From Verrucomicrobiales bacterium (GTDB lineage Bacteria > Verrucomicrobiota > Verrucomicrobiia > Verrucomicrobiales > V1-33): a DNA stretch of 60,588 nt. The notes beneath the pieces are model-generated. The model was given only the letters and a program-made list of their open reading frames with translations, was not told the origin of the DNA and did no database searches. Within the stretch, counting starts at the first letter, position 1; every line of letters starts with the position of its first letter. The position numbers were made by a program, and so were the translations under genes. The stretch lies in assembly GCA_028293125.1 (NCBI GenBank), contig JAQGPJ010000104.1, forward strand, positions 1 to 60,588, given 5' to 3'. Below, in pieces: positions 18,127 through 26,725 of this stretch.

Positions 18127-18978
18127 ATGTCCTTTTTCAAAAAACTCACCCTCGGGGCCTTCAGTGAGAAGAAGACCGACATGCCAGAGGGGCAATGGCA
18201 CAAATGCCCGTCCTGCAAAGCCATGCTGCACGAGATCGATCTCGTGGAGAATCTGCGGGTGTGCCCGAAGTGCGGGCACCACAATCCCATGGAGTCCGCC
18301 AACCGCATCGCCTCCATCATTGACGGAGGCACCTGGCAGCCGATGGACGAGCATCTACGCAGCGTGAATCCCCTCGGCTTCAAAGCCTATGAGGAGAAAA
18401 TTGCCGCCAGCATGAAAAAGACCGGTCTTTCTGAAGCCGTGGTCACCGGTCGGGGGAAGCTGCACGGCCATCCGGTGGCGTTGGGGGTGATGGATTTCCG
18501 TTTCCAAGGAGCCAGCATGGGCAGCGTAGTGGGTGAGAAACTGACCCGCGCCATCGAGACTGCCACCCGCGAGCGCCGTGGACTCATCATCGTCGCCGCC
18601 TCCGGCGGAGCCCGCATGCATGAGGGCATCCTCAGCCTCATGCAGATGGCCAAAACCAGCGGTGCCCTCGCGCTGCATCATCAGGCCTGCCTGCCCTTCA
18701 TCTCCGTTCTCACCCACCCCACCTTCGGCGGCACCACCGCCAGCTTCGCCACCTTGGGGGATTTGAACCTCGCCGAGCCCGGTACGGTTATCGGCTTCGC
18801 CGGCCCGGTTGTCATCCAGGAGACAACCCGTCAGAAACTTCCCCCCGGCTTCCAGACGGCCGAGTTCATGCTCGCCCACGGCCTCATCGACCGTATCGTT
18901 CCCCGCCGCGAACTGCGCGACAGCTTGGGCCGCTTCCTCGACTACATGATGCCTTCCAAAGCCAAAGGGGCGGCGTGA
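18127..18978 (+). CDS. accD: Acetyl-CoA carboxylase carboxyltransferase subunit beta
   Basis: AccD forms, with AccA, the carboxyltransferase that makes malonyl-CoA for fatty acid synthesis. The 283-residue product has the N-terminal zinc ribbon CxxC...CxxC (Cys27, 30, 46 and 49). The carboxyltransferase fold includes the S-G-G-A-R-M oxyanion region and the T-H-P-T-F-G-G-T-T-A-S-F motif. Length is normal for the family. The frame extends to a GTG at 18103, but the ATG at 18127 (M-S-F-F-K-K) matches the usual AccD start. No accA is in the window. It is convergent with the VWA/TPR operon; a weak GC-rich hairpin without a T-run lies around 19000-19025. Confidence 0.95.
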   Translation: MSFFKKLTLGAFSEKKTDMPEGQWHKCPSCKAMLHEIDLVENLRVCPKCGHHNPMESANRIASIIDGGTWQPMDEHLRSVNPLGFKAYEEKIAASMKKTGLSEAVVTGRGKLHGHPVALGVMDFRFQGASMGSVVGEKLTRAIETATRERRGLIIVAASGGARMHEGILSLMQMAKTSGALALHHQACLPFISVLTHPTFGGTTASFATLGDLNLAEPGTVIGFAGPVVIQETTRQKLPPGFQTAEFMLAHGLIDRIVPRRELRDSLGRFLDYMMPSKAKGAA

Positions 18979-19090
18979 CGTGATAAACACTTTTGCCCGG
19001 CCCTGCTCCCTTGGGGCAGGCAGGCGGGGAGGAAAGAGTCAAGGACTTCGCCGGTGGTGCCTGTGCTGACAACCGGGGTCTGAAAGACGT

Positions 19091-20731
19091 TCACCAATTC
19101 CTTAAACTGCGGTCACGCTCCTCATTGTAGCGTTGGGCGCGGCTCTGCCGGGCAGTCATTTCACGGTATGGGTCCTCCTCCTTCACGCGGCTGAGCATGG
19201 ACTGGAAACTGCGTTGGTTACGGGAGTCGTTACCGTCGCGCTGTGCCTGCTGTTCGGCATTGCGGGCCATTTCCGACCGAAGACGCGCCAAGCCTGCCTG
19301 GGCATTTTGCAGGCCCTGCTGGGCGGGCGTGTTGCCAGGATTCATTTCCACGGCTTTTTCAAATCCGCTTTCCGCTGTCTCAAATCCTTCGATGGCCTGA
19401 CCGGGATCCCCTTGAGCCTCCGCTCCTTCGGCCATTTCCATCGCCTCTTGGCCGAGTTTGGTGAGAAGAGGATCGAGCAGCGCCTTCATTTTGTCGATGC
19501 GCGGCTGAATAGCTTGGTTTTCACCATTGGCCTGCTGGGTTTCCTCGAAATTGGCCAGAGCGCCCTCCAGATTCGGAAGGGCCTCCATCGGTTGCTGCTC
19601 CTTCAGCTGTTCGACGCCTTTCTCCGCCATCCTGTCGCCCTGCTTCAGATGGAGTTTTTCCAAGGCTTCACGCACTTCCTTCTCTCCTTTTTTGGCCTGC
19701 TCATGCTCCGGCTCCACGCTCTGCGCCTCCTCAAAGTGATTGAGCGCCTGGTGATAATCCTCCACCGCTGATTCAATGTTTTCCTGAGCCACTTCCGCCC
19801 CGGCCTGGCGTTGTTCCGCATGACCGGCTTTGGTCAGAAAATTGGCGAGTTTCTCCTGCACCCGTTTCTCACCGTCCTTTGCCCCTTGGTCCGCCGCGTT
19901 CAGGGTTTGTGCCTGCTGAAAATCGGTGAGCGCTTTGTTATAGCGTTCGCGGGCGTCCGCGATCTCCGGGTTTTCATCCGGATTTTTTTGCGTGTTTTGC
20001 ACGTAAGGCTGGTTCAAGGACTCGGGCGGAAAATCCTCTCTTAGGGCTTGGGGATCCCGGGTGTCAGCGATGCGCTCCTCGCGGGCGGCGCGCTCATCCA
20101 GGCGCTGCCCGAGCAGTTTCTCCATTTCCTGCCGTTCCTGTTTCCGCACGGGACTGTAGGGGTTCATCGATTCCGCCTGGCGGGCGTAGGAGATGGCGAC
20201 TTCCAGTTTCTCAATGGCCGGATCGGTGTCCACCTCTTTGGATTCCTCCGCCAGACGCTTGGCGAGTTTGGCGTAAATGCGCTCCAGCAATCCCTCCACC
20301 AATTTCAGGTTTTTGATGGTGGGTTCGTGGTTTTTTTGATGATTCAGCGCGACGCGGAAGGCCTCCCGGCTTTGCTCCAAGCGGGAAACGGCGGCATCGG
20401 GTGCGGATTCGATCTGATTCTGCACCAGACGGTAGGAGACATTCCCCATTTGAAACCAAGCCTTGTGCTTCAACTCCTCCGGCATTTTGAGGCCCGCGAG
20501 TTTCTGCCAGAACCCGTCAGCCTGGGCGAAATTCCCCGCTGCATAGGAGGCCACTCCCGCGTTGTAAAGAATCCAGGGATCGTCCGGATTGGCCTCCGCC
20601 TTTTTCCCGAATTCCGCCGCCGCTTTGGCAGGGTCGCTTTTCAGAAGCGCGCGCTCGTGATCCAGCGCGGCGGAAGCGGGAAGGATGGCGGCCGGCATCA
20701 GCAGGAGAAGAAGGGTGGCGGTGGATTTCAT
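19091..20731 (-). CDS. TPR-rich exported protein, last gene of the moxR/VWA operon
   Basis: The 546-residue product begins with a signal peptide (M-K-S-T-A-T then a leucine run to about 22). It continues with tetratricopeptide-like helix pairs, for example N-P-D-D-P-W-I-L-Y-N-A-G near residue 45. The middle is highly charged with E/Q-rich helices, and the C-terminal tail is rich in Arg, Asn and Gln. It takes the place of BatC/BatE-type proteins in aerotolerance operons, where it probably works with the two VWA membrane proteins on the outer face of the membrane. Its ATG (20731) overlaps the stop of the upstream VWA gene (ATGA). The frame is open further upstream, but that part lies inside the VWA gene. 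Confidence 0.82.
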   Translation of the reverse strand: MKSTATLLLLLMPAAILPASAALDHERALLKSDPAKAAAEFGKKAEANPDDPWILYNAGVASYAAGNFAQADGFWQKLAGLKMPEELKHKAWFQMGNVSYRLVQNQIESAPDAAVSRLEQSREAFRVALNHQKNHEPTIKNLKLVEGLLERIYAKLAKRLAEESKEVDTDPAIEKLEVAISYARQAESMNPYSPVRKQERQEMEKLLGQRLDERAAREERIADTRDPQALREDFPPESLNQPYVQNTQKNPDENPEIADARERYNKALTDFQQAQTLNAADQGAKDGEKRVQEKLANFLTKAGHAEQRQAGAEVAQENIESAVEDYHQALNHFEEAQSVEPEHEQAKKGEKEVREALEKLHLKQGDRMAEKGVEQLKEQQPMEALPNLEGALANFEETQQANGENQAIQPRIDKMKALLDPLLTKLGQEAMEMAEGAEAQGDPGQAIEGFETAESGFEKAVEMNPGNTPAQQGLQNAQAGLARLRSEMARNAEQQAQRDGNDSRNQRSFQSMLSRVKEEDPYREMTARQSRAQRYNEERDRSLRNW

Positions 20732-21768
20732 GCGCGCGTGGGTCGGACGGTTTTGCGGTGGTCGCTGATGAGCATCTCCAGGAGGAAAAAAAGCAGCGCC
20801 GCCGCCAGAGGCCATTGGAATAATTCCCGTAAATCGGTGGATGGTTTGGTCTCCCTGGCCTTTTTCGCCAAAGTGGAGATTCCATTGTCAAACACCGCCT
20901 GCAGACCCCCGCCCTCATCGCCTAAAGTTTCGTACAATCCATCCCCCGCCGCGCTTAATTGCTGAAGCATGCGGGGATTCAGCCGGGTGACCACCTCCCG
21001 GTTGAATTCATTGTGCGCAAACCCCAGGTCCCCCTTCTCCGGTTCCGGGGGAATGCGGGCTCCGTTGAGGCTGCCGGCGCCCACTGTGTAAATCCTCAGC
21101 CCCTTCCGGGCCGCATCCCGCGCGGCGATGTGCGCGTCACCCTGCAACTGCTCGCCATCGGTGATCAGCACCAAGGCTTTGGTTTCATATTTGCCGGTTT
21201 CGAAGGTCTTCAGCGCCAATTGGATGGCCTTGGCCAGATCGCTGCCCTGCCGGGCGACAGAGCTGGTGGACAGTGCTGCCAGATTGCGCTTCACGGCCTC
21301 GTGATCCTGGGTGATGGGCGCGGCAATGAAGGATTCGCCCGCAAAGGCCAGCAGGCCCGCACGGTCCGCCCCCAGGCGGTCGAGAAAAGCGGCGATGCTT
21401 TCCTTGGCGGCCTCCAGCCGGGATTTCCCGTTTATGTCCTCGGCGAGCATGGACCGTGAAAGATCGAGGCCGATCAGAAAATCCACCGTCGAGCGGTCCA
21501 CGGTCACCCTTTGAAACCCTCCCTGAGGGCGGGCGATGGCCGCGATGAGCAGGGCTGTGGCGAGGGCAAGGATCACCGCTTTGATCCAGCGCCTGCCGAA
21601 GCTGACGGAGCGCAAAAGCTGATCCCGCAGGCGCGGAGCAACCACGCCTTGGAGCCGGTGCAGGCCGCGTTTGGCCGTCCACGCGTGCAGAAGCAGCAGC
21701 ACCGCCACCGCAGCGGCGGCGGCGGGCAGCCATTGAGGCCAGGCAAATGTCAGGGAAGCCTTCTCCAT
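20728..21768 (-). CDS. VWA-domain membrane protein (BatB-like)
   Basis: The 346-residue protein has membrane helices at about 12-28 and 62-80 and a final one at about 318-335. They enclose a von Willebrand factor A domain. The metal-ion-dependent adhesion motif D-L-S-R-S is at 102-106. Such proteins accompany MoxR ATPases and are thought to act in assembly or stress tolerance of envelope complexes. It overlaps the preceding VWA gene by 19 bases and the following TPR gene by 4. This is the second of two adjacent VWA paralogues in the operon. Confidence 0.88.
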   Translation of the reverse strand: MEKASLTFAWPQWLPAAAAAVAVLLLLHAWTAKRGLHRLQGVVAPRLRDQLLRSVSFGRRWIKAVILALATALLIAAIARPQGGFQRVTVDRSTVDFLIGLDLSRSMLAEDINGKSRLEAAKESIAAFLDRLGADRAGLLAFAGESFIAAPITQDHEAVKRNLAALSTSSVARQGSDLAKAIQLALKTFETGKYETKALVLITDGEQLQGDAHIAARDAARKGLRIYTVGAGSLNGARIPPEPEKGDLGFAHNEFNREVVTRLNPRMLQQLSAAGDGLYETLGDEGGGLQAVFDNGISTLAKKARETKPSTDLRELFQWPLAAALLFFLLEMLISDHRKTVRPTRA

Positions 21769-22724
21769 ACAGTCCGGGCAAGGATAAATTCAGCCAGCAG
21801 CAGCACCAGCGCCGGAACGGCCAGCCAGGGCATCAGTTCCCGCCAGGCCTGCTGTTTCTTTTCCGTGAAGGACGCTTTTTCCAAGGTGTCGATCTGGCCA
21901 TAGACTTTGCGCAGCCCGCCGTGGTCGGACACTTTGAAAAACTGCCCTCCGGTGATGCGCGCGACCTCCTGGAAAAGCTCACCGCTGGCAGTGTAAAGGG
22001 AAGACTGGGACTGGTCCACCATCTGAATGATGTGGTTTTTGATGCCCATGGGGGCAATCACCCGGGCAACCTCCTCCGGCTCCGCGCCTTCATTCACGCG
22101 GTCGGCGTCGGTCACGGTGATGATCACTTTGGTCTGCTCCCTGGCGGGAAGCAGGGCCTCGGCGGCGATGAGCATTCCGGAGCCGGGCGCGGTGCCGCGG
22201 CTGGTGGTCTCCGCCGCCAGTTGGTTCCGCAACCATTCGTGGTCCAGCGTGAGCGGGCTGATGAGATGCGCCCCGCGGTCGAAGTAAACTGCGCCGATGC
22301 GGTCGTCCGGACGGCTTTTGATGAATTCCGCGACCACGCTTTTCATGGCCTCGGCGCGGCTGACACGTTTTTTATCCAGGAAAAAGTCGCGGGTGGTCAT
22401 GGTGCTGGAGAAATCCAGCACGAACATGATATTGATGCCGCGTTTTTCCCGCTCGGCCAGCCCCTTGTCCACCTGGGGGCGGGCGAGGGCCGTGATGAGC
22501 AGGGCCAGCGCCGGGTAGCGCAGCGCAGCCAAGAACCGTCCCGGCACCGCGCGCTTCCGCCGCGCGCCGTCCGCCAGCAGGGCGGAAGAGGAAAACTGCA
22601 CGGCGGCGGCCCGGCCAAAGCGGCCGCGGAGAAACATCCACAGCGGCAGCACGGCCAGCAGCCACAGCAGCTCCGGATTGGCGAAGCGCAGGGTGTCCAG
22701 CGGTGGCAGCAGATCGCGGGTCAT
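21750..22724 (-). CDS. VWA-domain membrane protein (BatA-like)
   Basis: The 324-residue product has an N-terminal aerotolerance-type segment with two membrane helices (about 18-33 and 66-82), a VWA domain with D-F-S-S-T at 104-108 as the MIDAS motif, and a C-terminal membrane helix (about 298-317). Its start at 22724 overlaps the DUF4381 stop (ATGA). The frame is open much further upstream, but that part lies within DUF4381 and was rejected. It is the first of two tandem VWA genes, as in classic bat operons. Known homologues are linked to oxygen or envelope stress; the molecular role is unresolved. Confidence 0.88.
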   Translation of the reverse strand: MTRDLLPPLDTLRFANPELLWLLAVLPLWMFLRGRFGRAAAVQFSSSALLADGARRKRAVPGRFLAALRYPALALLITALARPQVDKGLAEREKRGINIMFVLDFSSTMTTRDFFLDKKRVSRAEAMKSVVAEFIKSRPDDRIGAVYFDRGAHLISPLTLDHEWLRNQLAAETTSRGTAPGSGMLIAAEALLPAREQTKVIITVTDADRVNEGAEPEEVARVIAPMGIKNHIIQMVDQSQSSLYTASGELFQEVARITGGQFFKVSDHGGLRKVYGQIDTLEKASFTEKKQQAWRELMPWLAVPALVLLLAEFILARTVWRRLP

Positions 22725-23242
22725 TGGACAGGCTCGGGCTGGTGACGCGTTTCCTTGACAAATCCAACGGCGGCGGTGTGCAGATTCTCCAATTCGGAAC
22801 GGTCCGCCAGCGTGCGGGCGAATTTCAGCAGGTCGCAGATTTTCAGGAACTCCGCCAGCAGCGCTTGGTGCTTCCGTTCCAGTTTGGAGGAATGGCTGGC
22901 CTCCTCCAGAAATTCCTCCGTGGACCGCCGGGACGCGCTGAGATCGAAGCGGAATTCGATATAGCGCCGGATGACCGATGAGCTTTCCGTGCCGTAAGGC
23001 CGCGATTCGCCGCGCTCCACGAGGGCAAAAAGGCGCTGCAGTTCCGCGAGGGCGTCCATCCACGCCTTCTCCATGTCCTTGTTATGCCGGCGCACGGCGG
23101 CGGTCCGGCGGCGCCAACGGATAAACCGCCAAAGCAGCCAGGCGGTCGCAATGGCTCCGATAGCATAAAGCCAGTTGATACGGAGCGGCTCCGGCGGCTC
23201 CGCCAACTGGAGGTCATCGATCAGCTGGCCGTCAGAATTCAC
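22721..23242 (-). CDS. DUF4381 membrane protein
   Basis: The 173-residue protein has a short N-terminal periplasmic segment, one membrane helix (about 25-40) and a basic, helical cytoplasmic domain. This matches DUF4381, the family usually found between DUF58 and VWA genes in MoxR operons. It overlaps both neighbours by four bases, so expression is tightly coupled. Its biochemical role is unknown. Confidence 0.85.
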   Translation of the reverse strand: MNSDGQLIDDLQLAEPPEPLRINWLYAIGAIATAWLLWRFIRWRRRTAAVRRHNKDMEKAWMDALAELQRLFALVERGESRPYGTESSSVIRRYIEFRFDLSASRRSTEEFLEEASHSSKLERKHQALLAEFLKICDLLKFARTLADRSELENLHTAAVGFVKETRHQPEPVQ

Positions 23243-24120
23243 AGGCGCCGCCTCCGGATGCGCTTTTCAAAAAACTGCATCAGCCCGCGCAAATAGGGCT
23301 GGTCCGTTTGAAGTTCGACACTGTCGAGACCGGAACGGCGGAAGAGCCGGCGCAGGTCCGCCAGCCTTTGGTGCCCGGCCTTGGCGAAGCTCATCCGTGC
23401 TTCAGGGTCGCCGGTGTTGAATTCCATGACCTCCCCGGTCTCAGCGTCCTCAAAAGTGACCCAGCCCAGATCCGGCAGAAGCCGCTCGGAGGGGTCAACC
23501 ACCGGCACGGCGATGAGGTCATGCTTCCGGGCGGTGACTTTCAGGGCGCGGCTGAAATCCGGGGCCATGAAATCCGACAGCACAAAAATCACTGAGCGGC
23601 GGGCCAGGGCACGGTTGATGTGGTGCAGGGCGGTGGTCAGATCGGTGCCGCGGCCGGCGGGTTTCAAAGCGAGAATTTCACTGATCAGGCGGAGGACATG
23701 ACGCCTTCCTTTGCCCGGACGGACATAGCGTTCCGTCCGGTCGGTGAAGAGCAGGGCTCCAACACGGTCATTGTTCCGCACGGCGCTGAAAGCCAGCACC
23801 GCCGCGATTTCGGCGGCAAACTCCCGCTTGCTGTGGTCCACGGAGCCCGTGCCCCCGCTGGCGCTGATATCCACCAGCAGCATCACCGTCATCTCCCGTT
23901 CCTCGACGTATTTTTTGATGTGCGTGACGCCGGTGCGTGCGGTCACGTTCCAGTCAATGCGGCGCACCTCGTCTCCGGCCTGGTATTCACGCACCTCGTC
24001 AAAATCCATCCCCCGGCCTTTGAAGACCGAATGATAGGGTCCGGCCATGAGGTCCTCCACGAGCCGCAGGGTGCGCAGCTCGATGTGCCGGATCTTTTTC
24101 AGCCACCCGTTGGGAATCAT
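23239..24120 (-). CDS. DUF58 protein of the moxR operon
   Basis: The 293-residue soluble protein carries the DUF58 hallmark around residues 35-65 (G-R-G-M-D-F-D-E-V-R-E-Y, then D-x-V-R-R-I-D-W-N). It continues as a degenerate VWA-like fold with L-L-V-D-I-S-A-S in place of the MIDAS motif. DUF58 proteins are thought to be partners of MoxR-type AAA+ ATPases. It overlaps moxR and DUF4381 by four bases each. There is no membrane helix, so it likely works at the cytoplasmic side. Confidence 0.9.
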   Translation of the reverse strand: MIPNGWLKKIRHIELRTLRLVEDLMAGPYHSVFKGRGMDFDEVREYQAGDEVRRIDWNVTARTGVTHIKKYVEEREMTVMLLVDISASGGTGSVDHSKREFAAEIAAVLAFSAVRNNDRVGALLFTDRTERYVRPGKGRRHVLRLISEILALKPAGRGTDLTTALHHINRALARRSVIFVLSDFMAPDFSRALKVTARKHDLIAVPVVDPSERLLPDLGWVTFEDAETGEVMEFNTGDPEARMSFAKAGHQRLADLRRLFRRSGLDSVELQTDQPYLRGLMQFFEKRIRRRRL

Positions 24121-25106
24121 GGCACGGTGACAGTCGCGAGGATGCGTTCCACGATCTGCCCGCTGGTAACGTCATCGGCATCCGCCTCAAAGGTGGTGAT
24201 GATGCGGTGGCGGAGGACATCCATGGCGATGCTTTTCACATCCTGCGGCGTCACATACCCGCGGCCCTCCAGAAACGCGCGGGCTTTGGAGGCGAGGGCC
24301 AGATTGATGGTTGCGCGCGGGCTGGCCCCGTAGCGGATCAGGCCCTCCAGTTTCGGTGCAAAACGTTTTGGCTCGCGGGTGGCGAACACCAGACGGATAA
24401 TATAATCCTCGATCTGCTCATCGACGTGGACGAGGTCCACCATGTCCCGCATTTCCAGAATTTTCTCAGGGTGCACCACGGCCCGCAGCGGCTCGCGCAC
24501 CGCGGTTCTGGCCATCAACCGCATGATGTGTTTTTCCTCGGTTTCGCTGGGATAGCCGATGACCACTTTCAGCATGAAGCGGTCCACCTGCGCCTCCGGC
24601 AGCGCATAGGTGCCCTCCTGATCGATGGGATTCTGGGTGGCCAGCACCAGAAAAGGCCGCGGCAGGGGAAACGTTTCATCCCCGATTGTGACCTGCCGCT
24701 CCTGCATGGCCTCCAGCAGGGCGCTCTGCACTTTGGCGGGGGCGCGGTTGATTTCGTCCGCCAGAATCAGGTTGGCGAAAACGGGGCCTTTTTTGGTGGT
24801 GTAGGTTCCCTCCCGGGGATTGTAAATCAGGTTCCCCACGAGGTCGCTGGGCAGCAGATCCGGCGTGAACTGGATACGGGAAAATTTGGTGTGGATCGTT
24901 TGCGCCAGAGCGCTGATGGTCGCGGTTTTAGCCAGTCCCGGCACGCCCTCCAACAGCACATGACCGTTGGCCAGCAGGCCGATGAGAAGGCGCTCCACAA
25001 GGTGGTTCTGCCCCACAATGGCTTTCCCGACCTCCGCTTTGATGGCATCAATGACGGGATGCATCGCCGCGATCTGCTGATTGATGTCTTCGAGTTGCGA
25101 GGTCAT
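24117..25106 (-). CDS. moxR: MoxR-family AAA+ ATPase
   Basis: This 329-residue AAA+ ATPase is first in the six-gene operon. Walker A is E-G-V-P-G-L-A-K-T (53-61) and Walker B is L-I-L-A-D-E-I-N (Asp117, Glu118). The C-terminal lid domain is present and the length is typical. MoxR proteins act as chaperone-like ATPases helping maturation of envelope or metal-containing complexes, together with VWA-domain partners such as those encoded downstream. The four-base overlap with DUF58 and similar overlaps along the operon imply one transcript. No clear Shine-Dalgarno precedes the ATG. Confidence 0.93.
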   Translation of the reverse strand: MTSQLEDINQQIAAMHPVIDAIKAEVGKAIVGQNHLVERLLIGLLANGHVLLEGVPGLAKTATISALAQTIHTKFSRIQFTPDLLPSDLVGNLIYNPREGTYTTKKGPVFANLILADEINRAPAKVQSALLEAMQERQVTIGDETFPLPRPFLVLATQNPIDQEGTYALPEAQVDRFMLKVVIGYPSETEEKHIMRLMARTAVREPLRAVVHPEKILEMRDMVDLVHVDEQIEDYIIRLVFATREPKRFAPKLEGLIRYGASPRATINLALASKARAFLEGRGYVTPQDVKSIAMDVLRHRIITTFEADADDVTSGQIVERILATVTVP

Positions 25107-25470
25107 AAAAATACAAGGCGTCAGACAGTCCCGCCGCCGTGCCGGGCATCATCCGGCGGCATTTTCCGTGCCTGCGCGGATCAATAGGGAACCGCTTCTG
25201 ACAAATCAAGCTTTTGTTCCCGGCGCGGGCAGTCAATGGAGGACGCGGTCATTGTTGTCCAGAAACATTCTCAAGCACTTTAAAAGGCAAGCCCACGGTT
25301 TGTGGCCCATGCTCAGCCATCGAGAGGAGGCACCATCGTTAAAATGGATGCGGAATCTCCCTGCGCATTGACGCTGGAAATCCTCCCTGCATTGTCCAGC
25401 GCTGCGTGATGCCGCGGAGCTGGTCTCCATTCCGCTGGAGACTCCGGTTCACCTGTGCCTTTTCCTCCCC
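25107..25470. other. Divergent intergenic region between moxR and folC
   Basis: This region must hold the promoters of the moxR operon (minus) and folC (plus). I see a 7-bp GC hairpin at the left and a small inverted repeat near 25420-25440 (tctcca/tggaga), but no strong sigma-70 consensus that I would commit to. No open frame here looks like a gene. Confidence 0.5.
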
Positions 25471-26697
25471 ATGACCTCCTCCGAAGCCCTGACGTGGCTC
25501 TACAGCATGCAGCAGTTCGGCATCAAACCGGGTTTGGACAACACCCGCCGGCTGCTGAGGGCGTTGCAGTTGCCGGGAACGGGCCAGCGTTTTTTGCACG
25601 TGGCGGGGACGAACGGCAAAGGCAGCACCTGCGCCTTTATGGAAAGCATCCTGCGGGCGGGCGGGGAGCGCACCGCGCTGTTCACGTCCCCGCATTTGAT
25701 CCGGTTTTCGGAGCGCATGACCGTCGGCGGAAAACAGATTCCCGCCGACGAAATCGCGCAGGGCATCACCTGCCTGCGCAGTGTGGTTTCAGGATGGGAT
25801 CCGCACCCGACCTTTTTCGAGCTTGCCTTGGCACTGGCGCTGGACTGGTTTGACCGCACCGGAGCGGAAACCGTGGTGCTGGAGACCGGCATGGGCGGAA
25901 GACTGGACGCCACCAATGCCATCCAACCCCTGGTCAGCGTCATCACCCCCATCGCGCTGGATCATCAGCAATGGCTGGGAAACACCCTGACTGAGATCGC
26001 GGGCGAAAAAGCCGGCATTATCAAACCTGGCGTGCCCGCGGCCAGCGCCCCGCAGGCTCCGGAGGCCGCCGCCGTGCTTCAGGCCGCCGCCGACAAAGCT
26101 GGGACCAGCCTGACTTTCGTGACTGAACCTTTCACGGATTTCCCTCTGCCTCTTCCCGGTGAACACCAGCAGTGGAACGCCGCGCTGGCTCTGGCGGCTC
26201 TGAAAGCCGCCGGTCTTTTGCCCCAAAATCCCGAAGCCGTGCGTCACGGGCTGGCCGGCACCCAGTGGCCCGGCCGCTTTCAGTCGTTGGCCGGGGGAAG
26301 CATCATTCTGGATGGTGGGCACAATCCCCACGGCATCGCTGAGCTGGTGCGCACTTGGAAAGCCCGCTTCGGCGGTGAAAAGGCGCACCTTGCCTTCGGA
26401 GCGGTGGCGGAGAAGGACTGCCGTCAGTCACTGCGCCTGCTTTCGGAAATCACAGCGGACGCCACCTTTCTGACGGTCAATTCTCCTCGCGCCGTCCCCG
26501 ACACCGAACTTGCCGCCGCCTGGCAGGAAGCCGCTCCCCGGATCCCCTGGCGGCTGGGAACCCTGACAGAGATTCTGTCCCATCTCCCGGATGAAAATAC
26601 GGGCAGCCGGCTTCTCATCTGCGGATCCCTCTACCTCTGCGGCGAAACACTGGCCTTTTTCGAAGGGGAGCAGGGTTTTGAAGCCAGCACGCAGTAA
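25471..26697 (+). CDS. folC: Folylpolyglutamate synthase / dihydrofolate synthase
   Basis: FolC adds glutamate to dihydropteroate and folates using ATP. The 408-residue protein has the Mur-ligase-like P-loop G-T-N-G-K-G-S at 46-52 and the family motif T-S-P-H-L (73-77). Further on are E-T-G-M-G-G-R-L-D-A-T-N and D-H, and the C-terminal domain carries D-G-G-H-N-P. Length is normal. It is a single plus-strand gene, convergent with the enoyl reductase. Bases before the ATG are C/T-rich, with no Shine-Dalgarno. A diverged folP homologue lies 3 kb away but is not in the same operon. Confidence 0.93.
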   Translation: MTSSEALTWLYSMQQFGIKPGLDNTRRLLRALQLPGTGQRFLHVAGTNGKGSTCAFMESILRAGGERTALFTSPHLIRFSERMTVGGKQIPADEIAQGITCLRSVVSGWDPHPTFFELALALALDWFDRTGAETVVLETGMGGRLDATNAIQPLVSVITPIALDHQQWLGNTLTEIAGEKAGIIKPGVPAASAPQAPEAAAVLQAAADKAGTSLTFVTEPFTDFPLPLPGEHQQWNAALALAALKAAGLLPQNPEAVRHGLAGTQWPGRFQSLAGGSIILDGGHNPHGIAELVRTWKARFGGEKAHLAFGAVAEKDCRQSLRLLSEITADATFLTVNSPRAVPDTELAAAWQEAAPRIPWRLGTLTEILSHLPDENTGSRLLICGSLYLCGETLAFFEGEQGFEASTQ

Positions 26698-26725
26698 AAG
26701 CCGAGGCTGAACTCCACCGGCGGGT

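Noticed and set aside
22725-23063. Upstream extension of the BatA-like gene
   Set aside because: It lies inside the DUF4381 gene, and the ATG at 22724 shows the usual four-base overlap.
25255-25290. Promoter-like TTGTCC and TTTAAA pair upstream of folC
   Set aside because: It matches by chance level, with 18-base spacing and nearly 190 bases from the start codon.
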